64,000 nt of DNA from Fremontodendron californicum (taxonomy: Eukaryota; Streptophyta; Magnoliopsida; Malvales; Malvaceae): contig JAULJL010000035.1 in assembly GCA_030761205.1 (NCBI GenBank), forward strand, positions 16,905,001-16,969,000, in the 5' to 3' direction. Positions 45,231 to 56,800 of this stretch are shown piece by piece. The notes beneath the pieces were generated by a model. It worked only from the letters and a program-made list of their open reading frames with translations, was not told where the DNA came from and made no database searches. The stretch's first letter is position 1. Every line of letters starts with the position of its first letter. The translations under genes were made by a program, and so were the position numbers.

Positions 45231-48200
45231 TCAGAATTCATTCTCTGAGAAATTAACCGCAAGGTCCCAGTAATGGGCTACTCCGACATCAGCAAAAACC
45301 TTTTTTGCAGCTGCTTCAGTGATGCACTCATGAACAGAAAACTTGCTGAAACTTGATTTGGCAACGCTTCCTTGCCAGACTAACACACACTTGTTAGGAG
45401 GTTTCTCTTCATCTTCGTCACCATCGTCGCCGTCGTCGTCTTCTTTTACAGCTTCAGCCCAGTTTATTCGCCTCAGCATGAGCTTCCCATACCTTTTAAT
45501 GGACTTGCTTCCACCTTCCACAACTACGACACTAATACGCTCAGAGATCACGGCACGACCGGTTAATCGGTTTTCTTGGGCATTAACATCAACTTTAAAT
45601 CGGGTCTTGGGATGTGAGAGATCGTTGATCCTGTAAACCGAAACAATAGTCTCCGCCGTGTTCGGGTCGTCAAAAAGCTTTCTCTCTTTCTTTTCGCGGC
45701 GTTCAGCGGGGGTAAGCTTACGAGCAACGTTCCTATCCACGTGAGCCTGTTCCCGCTCGGCGGCAGCACTGCGGATTTCCATTTCAAGCTTAGTAGGATC
45801 TTGGGTAGCTTCAGAGCCTAGAACTTTCATTAAATTGCTCATTTTAACTTTTGGCTTGGGAGGTTCTATCAGGCCTTGTCTAATCATCTCCTGTTTATCT
45901 TTTTCCCTGGCAAGACGTCGCTGAGTGCGAAGTTTCTTCTGCTCCTTCTTCGTTAGCTTTAGGGGCTGAGGCGGCGGAGGAGCTGGCTCGGCAGGAGGCT
46001 CAATTGGACTAGGATGTTCAACATAAATAGTGATCTTCTCCTTCTTCAGTTTATCTTCAGTCACCACACCATCAGCTATGTCATCATAAGAACCAGAAAC
46101 CAGAATAGGCAGATCCCTGAAATACAACAATAAATATTTCACCAAACCAAAAACGAGAAAAAAAGGACTGTTAAAAAAAGAACTGCATTTCCGACACTCA
46201 CACCTGAGTCCGAATAACATAGAGTAAAACAACAGCAACCATTACAAAGAACTGCATTTCCAGCATAAATAAATCTTCCTCGCATATAACACCAGCTGGA
46301 TGGATATTTGGGTTTAATTTGACAACATGTTGAAAATCAACCAATATCTCCGATGTGATTTAATTAATTAAAGGTATGTAAACTTAAACATACACAATAA
46401 TGAAAGAAACATCAACTTACCACCACTCTATTTCAGGAATTGGGTCTTTCAGTTTCTCCTTCGTTATAATTCTTTCTGACACCTCAATCAAATTTGGATT
46501 TATATCAGCCTTTGCCTTTGCCAATTGTGCTTGCTTTGTCTTTAGCTCTTTTGCTTTTGCTTCTCCAAATTGACTCTGTAATGAATAGATAATAATCTCA
46601 AAACCAAACAAACTAATGGAAGAATCAAAATAAGAGATAAAAACACAATAATACCTTCAATTTAAAGATCTCGGCATCTTTTGACCACTTCCCTTCCTCT
46701 ACAAACTGAAAAGTCATCCTTTTTGGTCTAAGAAGCTTATCTTTATTGATTCCCATGCTTGCATCAAAATGTGGATTTGATTCTGGATCCACCTCCAGCT
46801 CAGGTTTCAGGATCTGGAATGCATCTTTCTTTTGCTTGTTAATGTTGACCTGAAAAATCAAATGGATCAGTTATAGAAAAGCCATGAAAAATAGCACAAA
46901 TTGCACCGGAAATAAGAACATAACAAAAATTGCACCAAGACCACAAAATTGACAAACCTTAAGGGTGCTAAGATTACTTGGTTTAGTCACATTTATGATG
47001 TTACCGTGTTCATCAATTTCCCTACCAAGCGCATCAACACGTAGAACAGGTGCCTTGGTAGGTTTCTGAGGAACCGGAACATCTGCTTGCACCTGTCCAG
47101 GGAACAAGTTTATTAGAGGAGCAAACTGAGGGTCCTGGTGGAATCCCATCTTAGCAGCCAGCTCTTGGGCACGTTTAACAGCTTCTAAATTTGGTATTGA
47201 TGCAAGGCCAGGAACAGCAGCCACCCCACCAGCAGGTAGCTTCACAGAAGCTGCTGCTGCAGAGGTAGAAGGAAGGGCCGATAAGCTTGATGGTCCAGTA
47301 GCAATAGCTGTAGTCACTGATGAGACTGGTCCCTGAACTGTTACAGTAGTCATTAGTGAACTGGAGCTTGTGCCTTTGTTCAACTACACATAACAATACC
47401 AATACAACATGAATATTTTTCAACTTTCAAAACTTCATGACAAAAAGAAAGATGAAAAACTTACTGAAGGTATCTTCTTCAGTTTCTCTGCTAATTCTTT
47501 CTGCATTTGTAAAGCCTTTTTAGCTTTGGCTAAGGCATCAAGAGAGAGATTTCCACCACTTTTCCCAACAGCTGAAGAGCCATCTGTACTAGATCCAGTA
47601 ACCTCATGAGATCCGGTAATACTATATGCTTTATTTTCAGCAGTAGAAATGAAAGGTACCTTGGTAGAAAGCGGGTGACCAGTCCCTGGTAATGATGCCT
47701 GAGCAGCACCCTGCAGGTATGGGAAAAGTAAATTTACATCAGCATAAACACTTACAAGTTTAGCAACAGGCTAGAAATTTAGCAAAGGGACCAAAATTTG
47801 ATTAGCATTATATCAACATAACTGCAATGAAATCAGATGCCATCACGCAAACATATATTTTAATTTGAACAACATTCTGCATTTATTATACATTTCAGAT
47901 CTCATTCTAACATAACATGTGATGCATTAGCTAACCTCTCAGCTTTCTAGCAATGCTTAAGCTAGCACATAATCAAGTCAACAATGGTGAAACATTACAT
48001 CAACAATAGGGTCAATGGAAGACCAGTAAGTTCTCTAAAAGTTAATCAAATCATGTGACATTATAAAATTCTACTTTCTACAAGCCTCAAATAAGCTGTA
48101 AATGTAAGAAGGAAACAACTATGCCTCCTCCAGCTATATAACCTTCTAAACGGCAACACAAAGAAAGAACTAGGAAAAAGAAATTCCAACAAACAAGTTT

Positions 48201-49085
48201 CAAAACTTATGTACTAAGTACTAACCACAATTTCAAACAGAATGTATATTATAATGAAACACTACTTAAATACCCATTCCAAATACATTAAGTCCAGAGA
48301 AACTTCAAACGATACAGATTACTAGGAAATAAAGAAATAAGGTTAACGTTCCATTAAAGTTGTTGTTTTGCTACTTGCTTTTGTAGTATTGGCATTCTAT
48401 TTCCTAAAAAATTGCTTCAAAGAAAAAGAAAATGGGAGAAAAAAATCATAATTAAATTCTTATTACAACATGCTTAGTATATATGCAACTAAAAAATCAT
48501 GCATTTTAATAATTTTAATTCTTTAAAATTCTTATTTGCTTTTGCATTTCAACCACTTTTTTTTTTTTTTTTTTTTGCTTTTCACTTCTGAAATTAATAA
48601 AATAAAAATCAAATTAAAGAAACAAACAAGAAAAGCAAAATTTAGAAAAATAAATATTAAATAAAAAATAGAAGACTCACATTTTGAACTGGATCACCAC
48701 CATAGGCGGCATTAGAGAACTCAATTTCCTCTTCTTTTTTTACTTTATCCCCAAATCTTCTCCTCTCTCTTTTTTCCTCTCTGTTTCCTTCAGCAACTTT
48801 AGCCCTCTTCTCTCCTCTCTCCTCACTCTCTTCCCTCTCTTTCCTCTTCTTCTTCGCTTCAACTTCCTCATAGGAATCCTCACGACGCTTCCTATCTCTC
48901 GAACCCTCCCTCTCAAAAGATCTCTCGCGTTCACCACGGCGCGATGATGAAGATTTATGATCCGATCGACGGTGCGAGTCGTGGTTGTTGTGGTGGCGAT
49001 GGTCGGAATCGCGGTGGTGGCTGCGGTGGTGCTTGTCGGAGTCGCGGTCTCTGGACCGTTTGGTTGCGGGTTTGTCTTTGTCCAT
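45231..49085 (-). CDS. RDM16: U4/U6 snRNP protein Prp3 (RDM16-type pre-mRNA splicing factor)
   Basis: A core component of the U4/U6.U5 tri-snRNP. The Arabidopsis counterpart RDM16 also affects RNA-directed DNA methylation. Minus-strand coding exons: 49085-48681, 47710-47465, 47383-46958, 46849-46655, 46575-46421, 46116-45231. All are GT-AG and in frame, giving 770 aa, near the family's usual size. The N-terminal 130 residues are His/Arg/Asp/Ser-rich (RDRDSDKHHRSHHRD, then Lys/Glu-rich). The middle has LAKAKKALQMQKELAEKLKK and the Pro/Ala/Ser linker. The Prp3 domain spans the last four exons, with the hallmark EIEWWDLPIL across the final junction (about 472-481), then KLTKKEQKKLRTQRRLARE. The C-terminal DUF1115 domain (about 630-765) ends HYWDLAVNFSENEF. 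No PWI domain is visible. Intron 5 contains a truncated MITE A copy. Confidence 0.95.
46193..46222 (+). mobile_element. MITE family A copy 8, truncated
   Basis: Only the last ~30 bp of the family (CGACACTCACACCTGAGTCC then AATAACATAG) is present, inside a Prp3 intron. AAAGAACTGCATTTCC occurs on both sides (about 46180-46195 and 46246-46261), suggesting a deletion or repair event. Confidence 0.65.
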
Positions 49086-50600
49086 TTTCAGGGTTAGGGA
49101 TTTCAGAGAGGGTTTTGGCTCTCTCTCTTTCTCGGCTCGGGTTCTATTCTATTTCTACCGTTTTCGTTGGGAGTTCTTCTAAATTAATAAAATCTCTCTT
49201 ATCTTTGAAGCTAAGCGGCGTCGTTTAGATAAAACTGATAATCTTCTATTTGGATTTGGGCCTTTGACTAGACCCATTATATTTTTCTACATGGATCAAT
49301 ATTTGGGCTTTGAAAATTTATTTTATATACCGACGATAGAGTTTTAAATTTTATTAGCAGAATTAGAGGCTTGATAGGCATCCCATTAAAGTATATTTAT
49401 GAAAATTAATTAATTACTAAAAAGACATTTGGCAATCATTTAAACACCGTTTAAAGAGTTAAAAAACGTCATTATTGATGTATAATGTACAAATAATAAT
49501 CTTTGTTATAATTATTAGTATTATTATTAATTTTTACATTGATAAAAGTATTAGATATGTTCTTGAACCTTTTATTATTTTTTATTATTAAAATTATGAT
49601 GCCATATAATAATGCTAGTAATTAAACACTATTATTATATAGTAAATTTATTATAAAAATGAATTTTTGATAAGAAATTTATTATAAAAATGAATCTTGA
49701 TAAGTTATTGAAATCGTTCTCATTCTTTTTTTCTTTTTGCACCCATGTAAATGGGTGGTTGTTATTTTTATCAAAAATCTTATAAAAAAATAAAAATACC
49801 TCCTTAACATTTCTACTAAAAATCTAAAGTAAAAACGAATTAGGCATGCTCAAGGGCAAGCCTGGACTAGCTTGAGGTAAGTTGGGTCGGTTTTAAAATA
49901 ATCATTCCTATTTTTAAGGGTTCATTATTCGATTTTAACTGAATTAACCGATCGAAATTTAATTCGGTTCAGTTAATTGGTTAACCAAACAAATATCTTT
50001 CAATGATCGGTTAAGGATTTTGATAATTTTGATTTTCGATTAATTCAGTTCGGTTAAGTAAAATTAATCGAATTGATCATATTAACCGAAACATATAAAC
50101 CTAATTTCTTTATATTTTTTTAGTTATCTTAGTATGTTTGATATTTGGATTTTATTATAAGTTTATTATACTTTGTTTTTGAATTTTGGTTGGTTGGTTG
50201 GATATATTATTATGGATGGAGTAGAATTAATATATTTTGGCATTTTGATTGGATATAAAATCATGTATTAAAGGTAGGTTGTAAAATAAATTAGATATTT
50301 ATTTTGATTAATCGAAAACCGACCGAATTAACTGAAATAATTTCGGTTCGGTTAATTCACCTCTTATACTATTCGGTTCGATTAACGATTAAGGAGAAAA
50401 AAAATTCGTTTAGTTATAATTCGATTCGATTATTAACCGAACCGACCATTTAATCATTTTCATAACTTCTTATTTCCTTTTCATAAATACTTTTTTGCAT
50501 AGCACCAATTAATAAATATTTATATTAAATTTGGTTCTTTTAAAATTTTCCCAAAAATTAACGGACTTTTATGAAGACGGACAAGATGGTATGTTGGGGT
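49086..50600. other. Promoter region of Prp3 plus a MITE
   Basis: On the minus strand, the Prp3 promoter occupies roughly 49090-49320. It contains TTTGGGCCTTT (49256-49266) and ATTTGGGCTTT (49301-49311), GGCCC-type site II elements common in housekeeping plant genes. 49500-49900 is AT-rich with nothing coding, except a direct repeat of ATAAAAATGAATYTTGATAA near 49650-49700. A hAT-like MITE copy lies at 49914-50460. Confidence 0.5.
49914..50460. mobile_element. hAT-type MITE, second copy of the 30996 family, reverse orientation
   Basis: It matches 30996-31528 in reverse complement over its whole length, with landmarks CTTAATCGTTAACCGAATAG, AATTCGGTCGGTTTTCGATT and AAAACATACTAAAACAAT (as inverse). 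The ends are worn, and I see no clear target duplication, so it is the older insertion. Confidence 0.75.
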
Positions 50601-50607
50601 CCAAAAC

Positions 50608-50619
50608 GACGTCACGTCA
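50608..50619. promoter_or_regulatory. Tandem bZIP-type ACGT elements
   Basis: GACGTCACGTCA contains a C-box (GACGTC) overlapping a TGACG-type core. It lies about 215 bp upstream of the coiled-coil gene's ATG. Confidence 0.45.
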
Positions 50620-50732
50620 CTCTAAAAAGTCCACATCCAAACGCCTCGTCGTCGTATTTTCTTCTTCTTCATCATCCGAACAAAAATAACAATAAATTAT
50701 TTTTACCATTTCTCTCTCTTCTTCAAACTCAA

Positions 50733-50741
50733 AAACCCTAA
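50733..50741 (+). promoter_or_regulatory. Telo-box AAACCCTAA in the coiled-coil gene leader
   Basis: AAACCCTAA is a common plant promoter/leader element in actively expressed housekeeping genes. It lies about 90 bp before the ATG at 50833, in a CT-rich leader. Confidence 0.5.
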
Positions 50742-50832
50742 AAATTCCTCAAAGAAAAAAACGAAAGAAAGAAAATTAAATCAAACCTAATTGCATTGAT
50801 CGACCGGGCGGTGAGATAAGAAAAGAAACGAC

Positions 50833-53800
50833 ATGTCGTGGCTGAGAACGGCGGTGAACAAAGCGGTGGAGGTTGGGAACAAGAATAACCTCACGCGAAA
50901 CATCAAGAACTATGCCGATACCGTTGTTCATCATGCTGGTCAAGCTGTCGCTGAAGGAGCCAAACTCTTTCAAGATAGCATTGTAATTTCTTTCTTTTTC
51001 TTCATTTATAGTATTATTTATTTGCATGTTGAGGTGTATATGTTGTAATTTCAGGCTGAATATTAGTTAGTTTGAAATTTTGTTTTTATAATTTGGAATT
51101 TTGGAGTAACTTTTTAAGAAACTATCTGTTATCTTTAAATTGCTAGATTATTAGTTTTTAGTGTTTTCATTTTGGTTTTCAGTTGCTTGTTTTTTATGTT
51201 GGTTGTCCAATTAGAAGATAATGAAATATATGTAATAATCTAAAAAAAAAAAAAGAAAAACTTTTTTGTTCCTTCAAAACAAACAAAATGAGATTAAAAT
51301 TGAATTATAATTTCACAAATGTGTCTCTTTTTGACCGAATGAACTATTTTTCTATACACTGGCAGCTATATACATATTCGTGTATTTTTTGTTTAATTTT
51401 AGTTGGCTTTGGTAATTTCCCTTTCAAGTAATGGTGCTAAGAAATTTTTTTGATCTAATGTGACATGTAAACTAGTATTAATTTAGAGCTTTATGATCTA
51501 GTGAGTTATCATATTAAAGCCAGCTAGTATTCCTTAGCTTGATTTGATGCACTACTAGTTTTTTTTTTCTTTCTTTTTTCCTTTCTGTTTACTTAAAAAA
51601 TTCTTTTTCCTGTTGTGGGTATCTTATAATGCTGTTATTGGACTTGCTTAAGTTGCATACTTATGCAGGGGTCTCGGAGTTTCAAGAGTGTAAAGCAAAC
51701 TGTGAAAAGATTGGAGGAAGCTGCAATCTCTTGTAGGGGTTCTGAGAGAGCTATTCTGCTGAGAAGATGGTTGGTTGCACTCAAAGAAATTGAGAAGTTA
51801 TCTGGAGGTTCATCTGAAGGCAGTCAAAAGAGCCTCGAGCAAATTCTTGCTTCTGAAGAAGCAAAGGAGAACTCAAAAAGCCCATCTGTGGTGAGTTATT
51901 CCTTTTGTTAACGAAAACCAAATTGTATGCAGTGGCTTATGTGTTACTTACTCATGCCTTGCTTCACTATTGAGTTGTAAATGATATGTTTTAGTTAATG
52001 TCTGCTCAACAAGAGGATAAGGTAGGTCCATTTTCCGAGTAGTCTGCCATCAAATTATATATTTTGTTTCTTGCATGAGTTAGGTTAAATATTCTAATAT
52101 ACCTTATCATCATATCCTTATATTTTCCTTTAAAGTGTATTATTATTAGTTGGACTTTGAAACTAATGCTGTTGATCGATCGTGTGTGCCTGAAATAGGT
52201 TGAAGTGTTAAAAAAACACTACATTTCATATAAGTTTCTTGTATCATAACTTTCTCTTTTGATTATTTTTAATGATCGATAGGTCTTGTATTATGACTCT
52301 GATATTGGGGGTGCACCGATGAATTTTCGAGAGGTTTTTCTTCAAAGCCAGGCTTTGGAGGGCATAACAATATCTATGGTATGATTTGATATCGTGGTCA
52401 TTTGTTCGTATTTTCTTTTTAATCATAATTTGTCAAGATAGTGTAGAATCTTGAATATATCATATACCTTTGTGAACATTTATTTTCATGCTTTGCTAGT
52501 GTAGCTATTGACTAATTTTGTAGAGGATTATGCATTAGATGAAGGTTTAGAAAAGTCAACATTTCAGGTATGATCATTCTGGATCTAAATCTTGCCCTGA
52601 AAAATGATAAAAGAAACAATCATGATAGATTGTTTAATAGAGAAAGATAGAAAACATTTTATCATGAACCTGTGAAGTTTTTGACATTTTCTGTTGATAA
52701 CTGAATAATGATTTTCCAAACAAAAACAAATGAATGCCTAGTTCCTGCACTTCATTAACCCAGGGTTATAATGGCTTCACTGGAAAATTGTCCTTAGTCT
52801 AGAGTAACATGCAAGAAGTGGAGCGTTACTCTTTAAATGTTGCCTAAGATCATTAATTCCCATCAAGCTTGGTAAATTATGAGGCTGCTTCAAGGCTTGT
52901 TATGCCTCACGCTATCAAAACAATCTAGTTTTGACTAGATAATATGGGTTAGTGACAATGAGGAAATTTAAAAAAATGATACGAATAAGAAGCTTTAGAG
53001 CTCACATTTACTGACCTCAGTATGGCAGTATGTCATGGTTCCTTCATCTAGGTAAATATCATTAAGTAGAAATTTTAGTGATTGAATCATTTTCAAAGAA
53101 GATTATCAGAAAGCTCTGAGTTTGTTGTGTTTTATATAATTTACTACATTTAAGTTGGTTATAGATATGTTACCTTTTCTGCTGGAGTATCATGGATATC
53201 TTCATGTAAGTTTGATTTTCTGAAGTTTTCATCTAATAATGGTCAGAATTTGGGGATCTTTTTGTCATTATTAGCTAACTTTAACAAGTTAACTTTATGA
53301 TAGAAAGAGCTTATTGTTTCTAAAAAGCATGCAACTTTTGTATGGAACTTTTATGTTATTGGAATATTTGATCATTGAGGTTAACACAGGTTAAATCTTT
53401 TCTATGATTCAGATTATTGAAGCACCAAATGATGAAGAAATTTCTCTGCTCCAGGAGATGTTTCGGTAAAAACTCTCACTTTATGACTATTGCTCTATTA
53501 TAGCCTGGAACACCAACATTTAGGGTTTGCCACATTTAGTTAAGTCCATTCTCATTGAATATGTTGCAAAAAGATGGCATTTTTCCTACCATCACAGATT
53601 TTACAATTGATTGCCTCTAACATACTTGCAGAATGATTTCAGTTTCTGCATCTTCTTGTAGGTTTTGTTTGGTTAAGTGAAACAAATAATTTATTATTAT
53701 GAATATTTAGCCTGAAACTTAAATTGGATTTGGAGATTTCCTTTAATTATATTATAATACTTGCAGGCTCTGCCTCACTGGAGGAAAAGAAGTTCACAAT

Positions 53801-56800
53801 GCGTTAGTGAGCAGTATACAGGATCTAGCTTCTTCTTTTTCTAGCTACCAAGATGAAGTGCTGGTAACTTGTCAAACCTATGCTACATTCAATGCAATTT
53901 ATTTAGAAAGATTCGCATTTTAGCTTCTTTCGTCTTCTTTTTTTTTTTCCCAATCTTTTCAAACATGGGAATTTATAGGTGAAGCGGGATGAACTGCTTC
54001 AATTTGTGCAAAGTGCCATAACAGGGTTGAAAATCAGTGCAGATCTTGTAAGGTAGTTCAAAACAAAAAGCTTCCATTTCCTGTCTTGTTTTCTGTACTT
54101 TGGCTTTGAGTTCTCAGTTCACATTTGTGACAATGCCCAAATCTTGTGTGTTTTTGGCAGTAGCTAAATGATTTTTTCTTTCATAATTATATATATATTG
54201 TATTTTTCTTCTCTTAAAATGAGATTTAACTTCTTCTGATATCTAGCTAAGATATTTCTATTAGGCATGAATAAAATTTACTTTGGATCATAGTTTGCTC
54301 ATGCCCAATTTGCATCTATGTTAGCATAAATCTACTTTTTCATCCTATTTTAAGAAAGTAGGAATACACTATCATGTTTTTTGTTTCATATTGTTGTGCA
54401 GCCACCATGTTTGCCTGAAAATTTTTGGATTTTGAAATGCAAAGTGCTTGACTGCTTACACTTACTGAAGCAGGAGAAATTAACCTTTCTTTTTCTTTGA
54501 TTTCCAATGCAGAATGGATATTGAAGCTTCTGATCTGAAGAAAAAACTTGATAAGATGAGCACTTCCCAGAAGCTTCCAAAAGAAGGTCATGATAATGCA
54601 TCTGAAAAGACTACTAAAGTGACTATTGAGGTGAGCAGTGAGCTTGATTTGAGTTATGGTAAAATTTTCTTATCCTTTTTGTGGTAGTTTGGAAGCTATA
54701 TTGTGTTGTATGTTGAGTATAAAATCTGGTTTAACATCAAGGAAACAATTTTCGAAATTCCTGTTAAGTTGTTAATCTAGACAAAAGAATCAAATTGCTA
54801 GTATGACATTATACTGGTTCATTTTGCTCTTTGCTCTTTCATCTTGCAATTGCTTGATGCTAATTATTTCCTTTTGCTTCGTGGTTGGTCATGTGTATAA
54901 TCCTTTAAGAAGTCATAAAGTGTTTTCACTAGACAAAGCTGCACAAAAACTAAGTAGAAACATTGGGAGTTCTTACTGAAATAAATGTTATTTGGTAATC
55001 CTTTGCCATAAAATGGTATTTTTTTTTGTGTTTCCTAGACTGTTATCTTTTTACTCTTGTTTTGTCCATTTGTGTTGCTTCTGTCCTTATTCTTGTGTCA
55101 AATCACTTTAATTGTGTGTTCCTAGGTGCATGGTGATATTCTTATCATTGTTTGAGACTAATTGCCTTTGCAAAAATGTCTTTATCCTGATGGCTTTTTA
55201 TCTGATTAGCTTTCTTATTTTGGTGCATCTTGATAATTCATATATAGAAAACAATAAACCAGCTTAGGCTCATACTCGAGATAAGAAAATTTTGAAGGTC
55301 TGCCAAGTGCCATAACATATAGAGTAACCTATAGCTCGAGTATGTCAAGTCAGCACATTTGATGACCATCTAGCTCTTTATGATATCTAATTAGATGGGC
55401 TCTTGTCCACAGTTTGAAATCAAGTTGACAAGGCCTACTCGTCCCCTAAGAAAAATGAAAAAGTTCTGATTTTCTGAAGCTACTCATGTTTTTAATTCAC
55501 AAGCTGATTGTCTATTTCTAGTGATCTGTACCATGGCTATGTTTCCCCTAAAACAGATGTTGAACTTCCCAATATTTTTTTACCCAGAAAGAAAATATGA
55601 AAGTTGACCACCCTATCTTTGTGGTAGGATCTGAAAGAAGCACTTGCAAATATACGAATCTGTTCCACATTGGAAGGAATTTTACTGAAAAAGAAGTCTC
55701 TAAACAATGGAGACTCTCCTGAGATTCATGCTCAAAAGGTAGAACTTTCTTGCTATTTAGTTGTTTCCTGGTTATGTTTTAATAAGCATGACTATGTATA
55801 TGCACCTGCTTTTTATTAAAGTTTGCTTCCTCTATCTAAAATGTTTCATTTAGGATATATCACCTTTTTGTGATTCAAGCTAAAATTTGAAAGAAGGATG
55901 AGTATCTGTTTTAGCAAATGCAACATTTCTTGGGGGCTTCAGTTTGAAATTAGCTGCTTTATGTTGTTCTTTGAGCAGCTTGATAAGTTGAAGGTCTTAT
56001 CAGAATCTCTTGCCAACTCCAGTGCAAAAGCTGAGAAACGCATTTCAGATCACAGGTATGCTAAGGATCTTTTAGAGTTGTTCTAAATAATATTTGGTTT
56101 TATCAATGCTGTTAGTTTAAATAAAATTAACCGCTGCTTTTTTATGTGATACTTTGTTTTATATTAAAGGGTCAGTGCACACCAGCTGATAATGTTTTTT
56201 AACATTTACGTTTCTCATTAGTTACTTCTGTTTTATGATAAGAAAAATTGCAGTTATTAATTTTCGATGCTAAATTGTAAAATGTACTACTACCTTTCTT
56301 AGATATCTCCTATTTGAAATTTCCCGAGAAAGTATGAAGCATTGTTCTGAAAACAAGTTGGATTCTCTAACAGATGGCCTGAATTCATGGTTGCTTTAAA
56401 GGATGTCTGCTGAACTGTTTGGTGCGGTTTTATATTTCTCATGAGTTGTGTATGACCTTCGACCTAAATTTCTTTCTTGTTGATCTTATTTATCATTAAT
56501 GATGAAAAGGTTAGCCTTGGGTGCCATGCTAATTGGCAAAAGTGGTTTGAATCCTGTCTCTGGTGATTTCTTGGTGCTTGCCTGGAATATTTCTACTTGT
56601 ACTTCAGAGAATATCTGGATTCTGGATGAAATCCTTGAAGACAGAACACCGAAGCAAGATATAAAGCAATCTGAAGCCTCTTTATAACTGATTCTGTTTA
56701 GAATTATGTAAATATTTACTTGAAAAAAGTATTCGTTGCATAAGAACTGGTCATTGGTTTTACTATTGGCAGACTTCAGAAGGAGGAGGCCTTAACTGTT

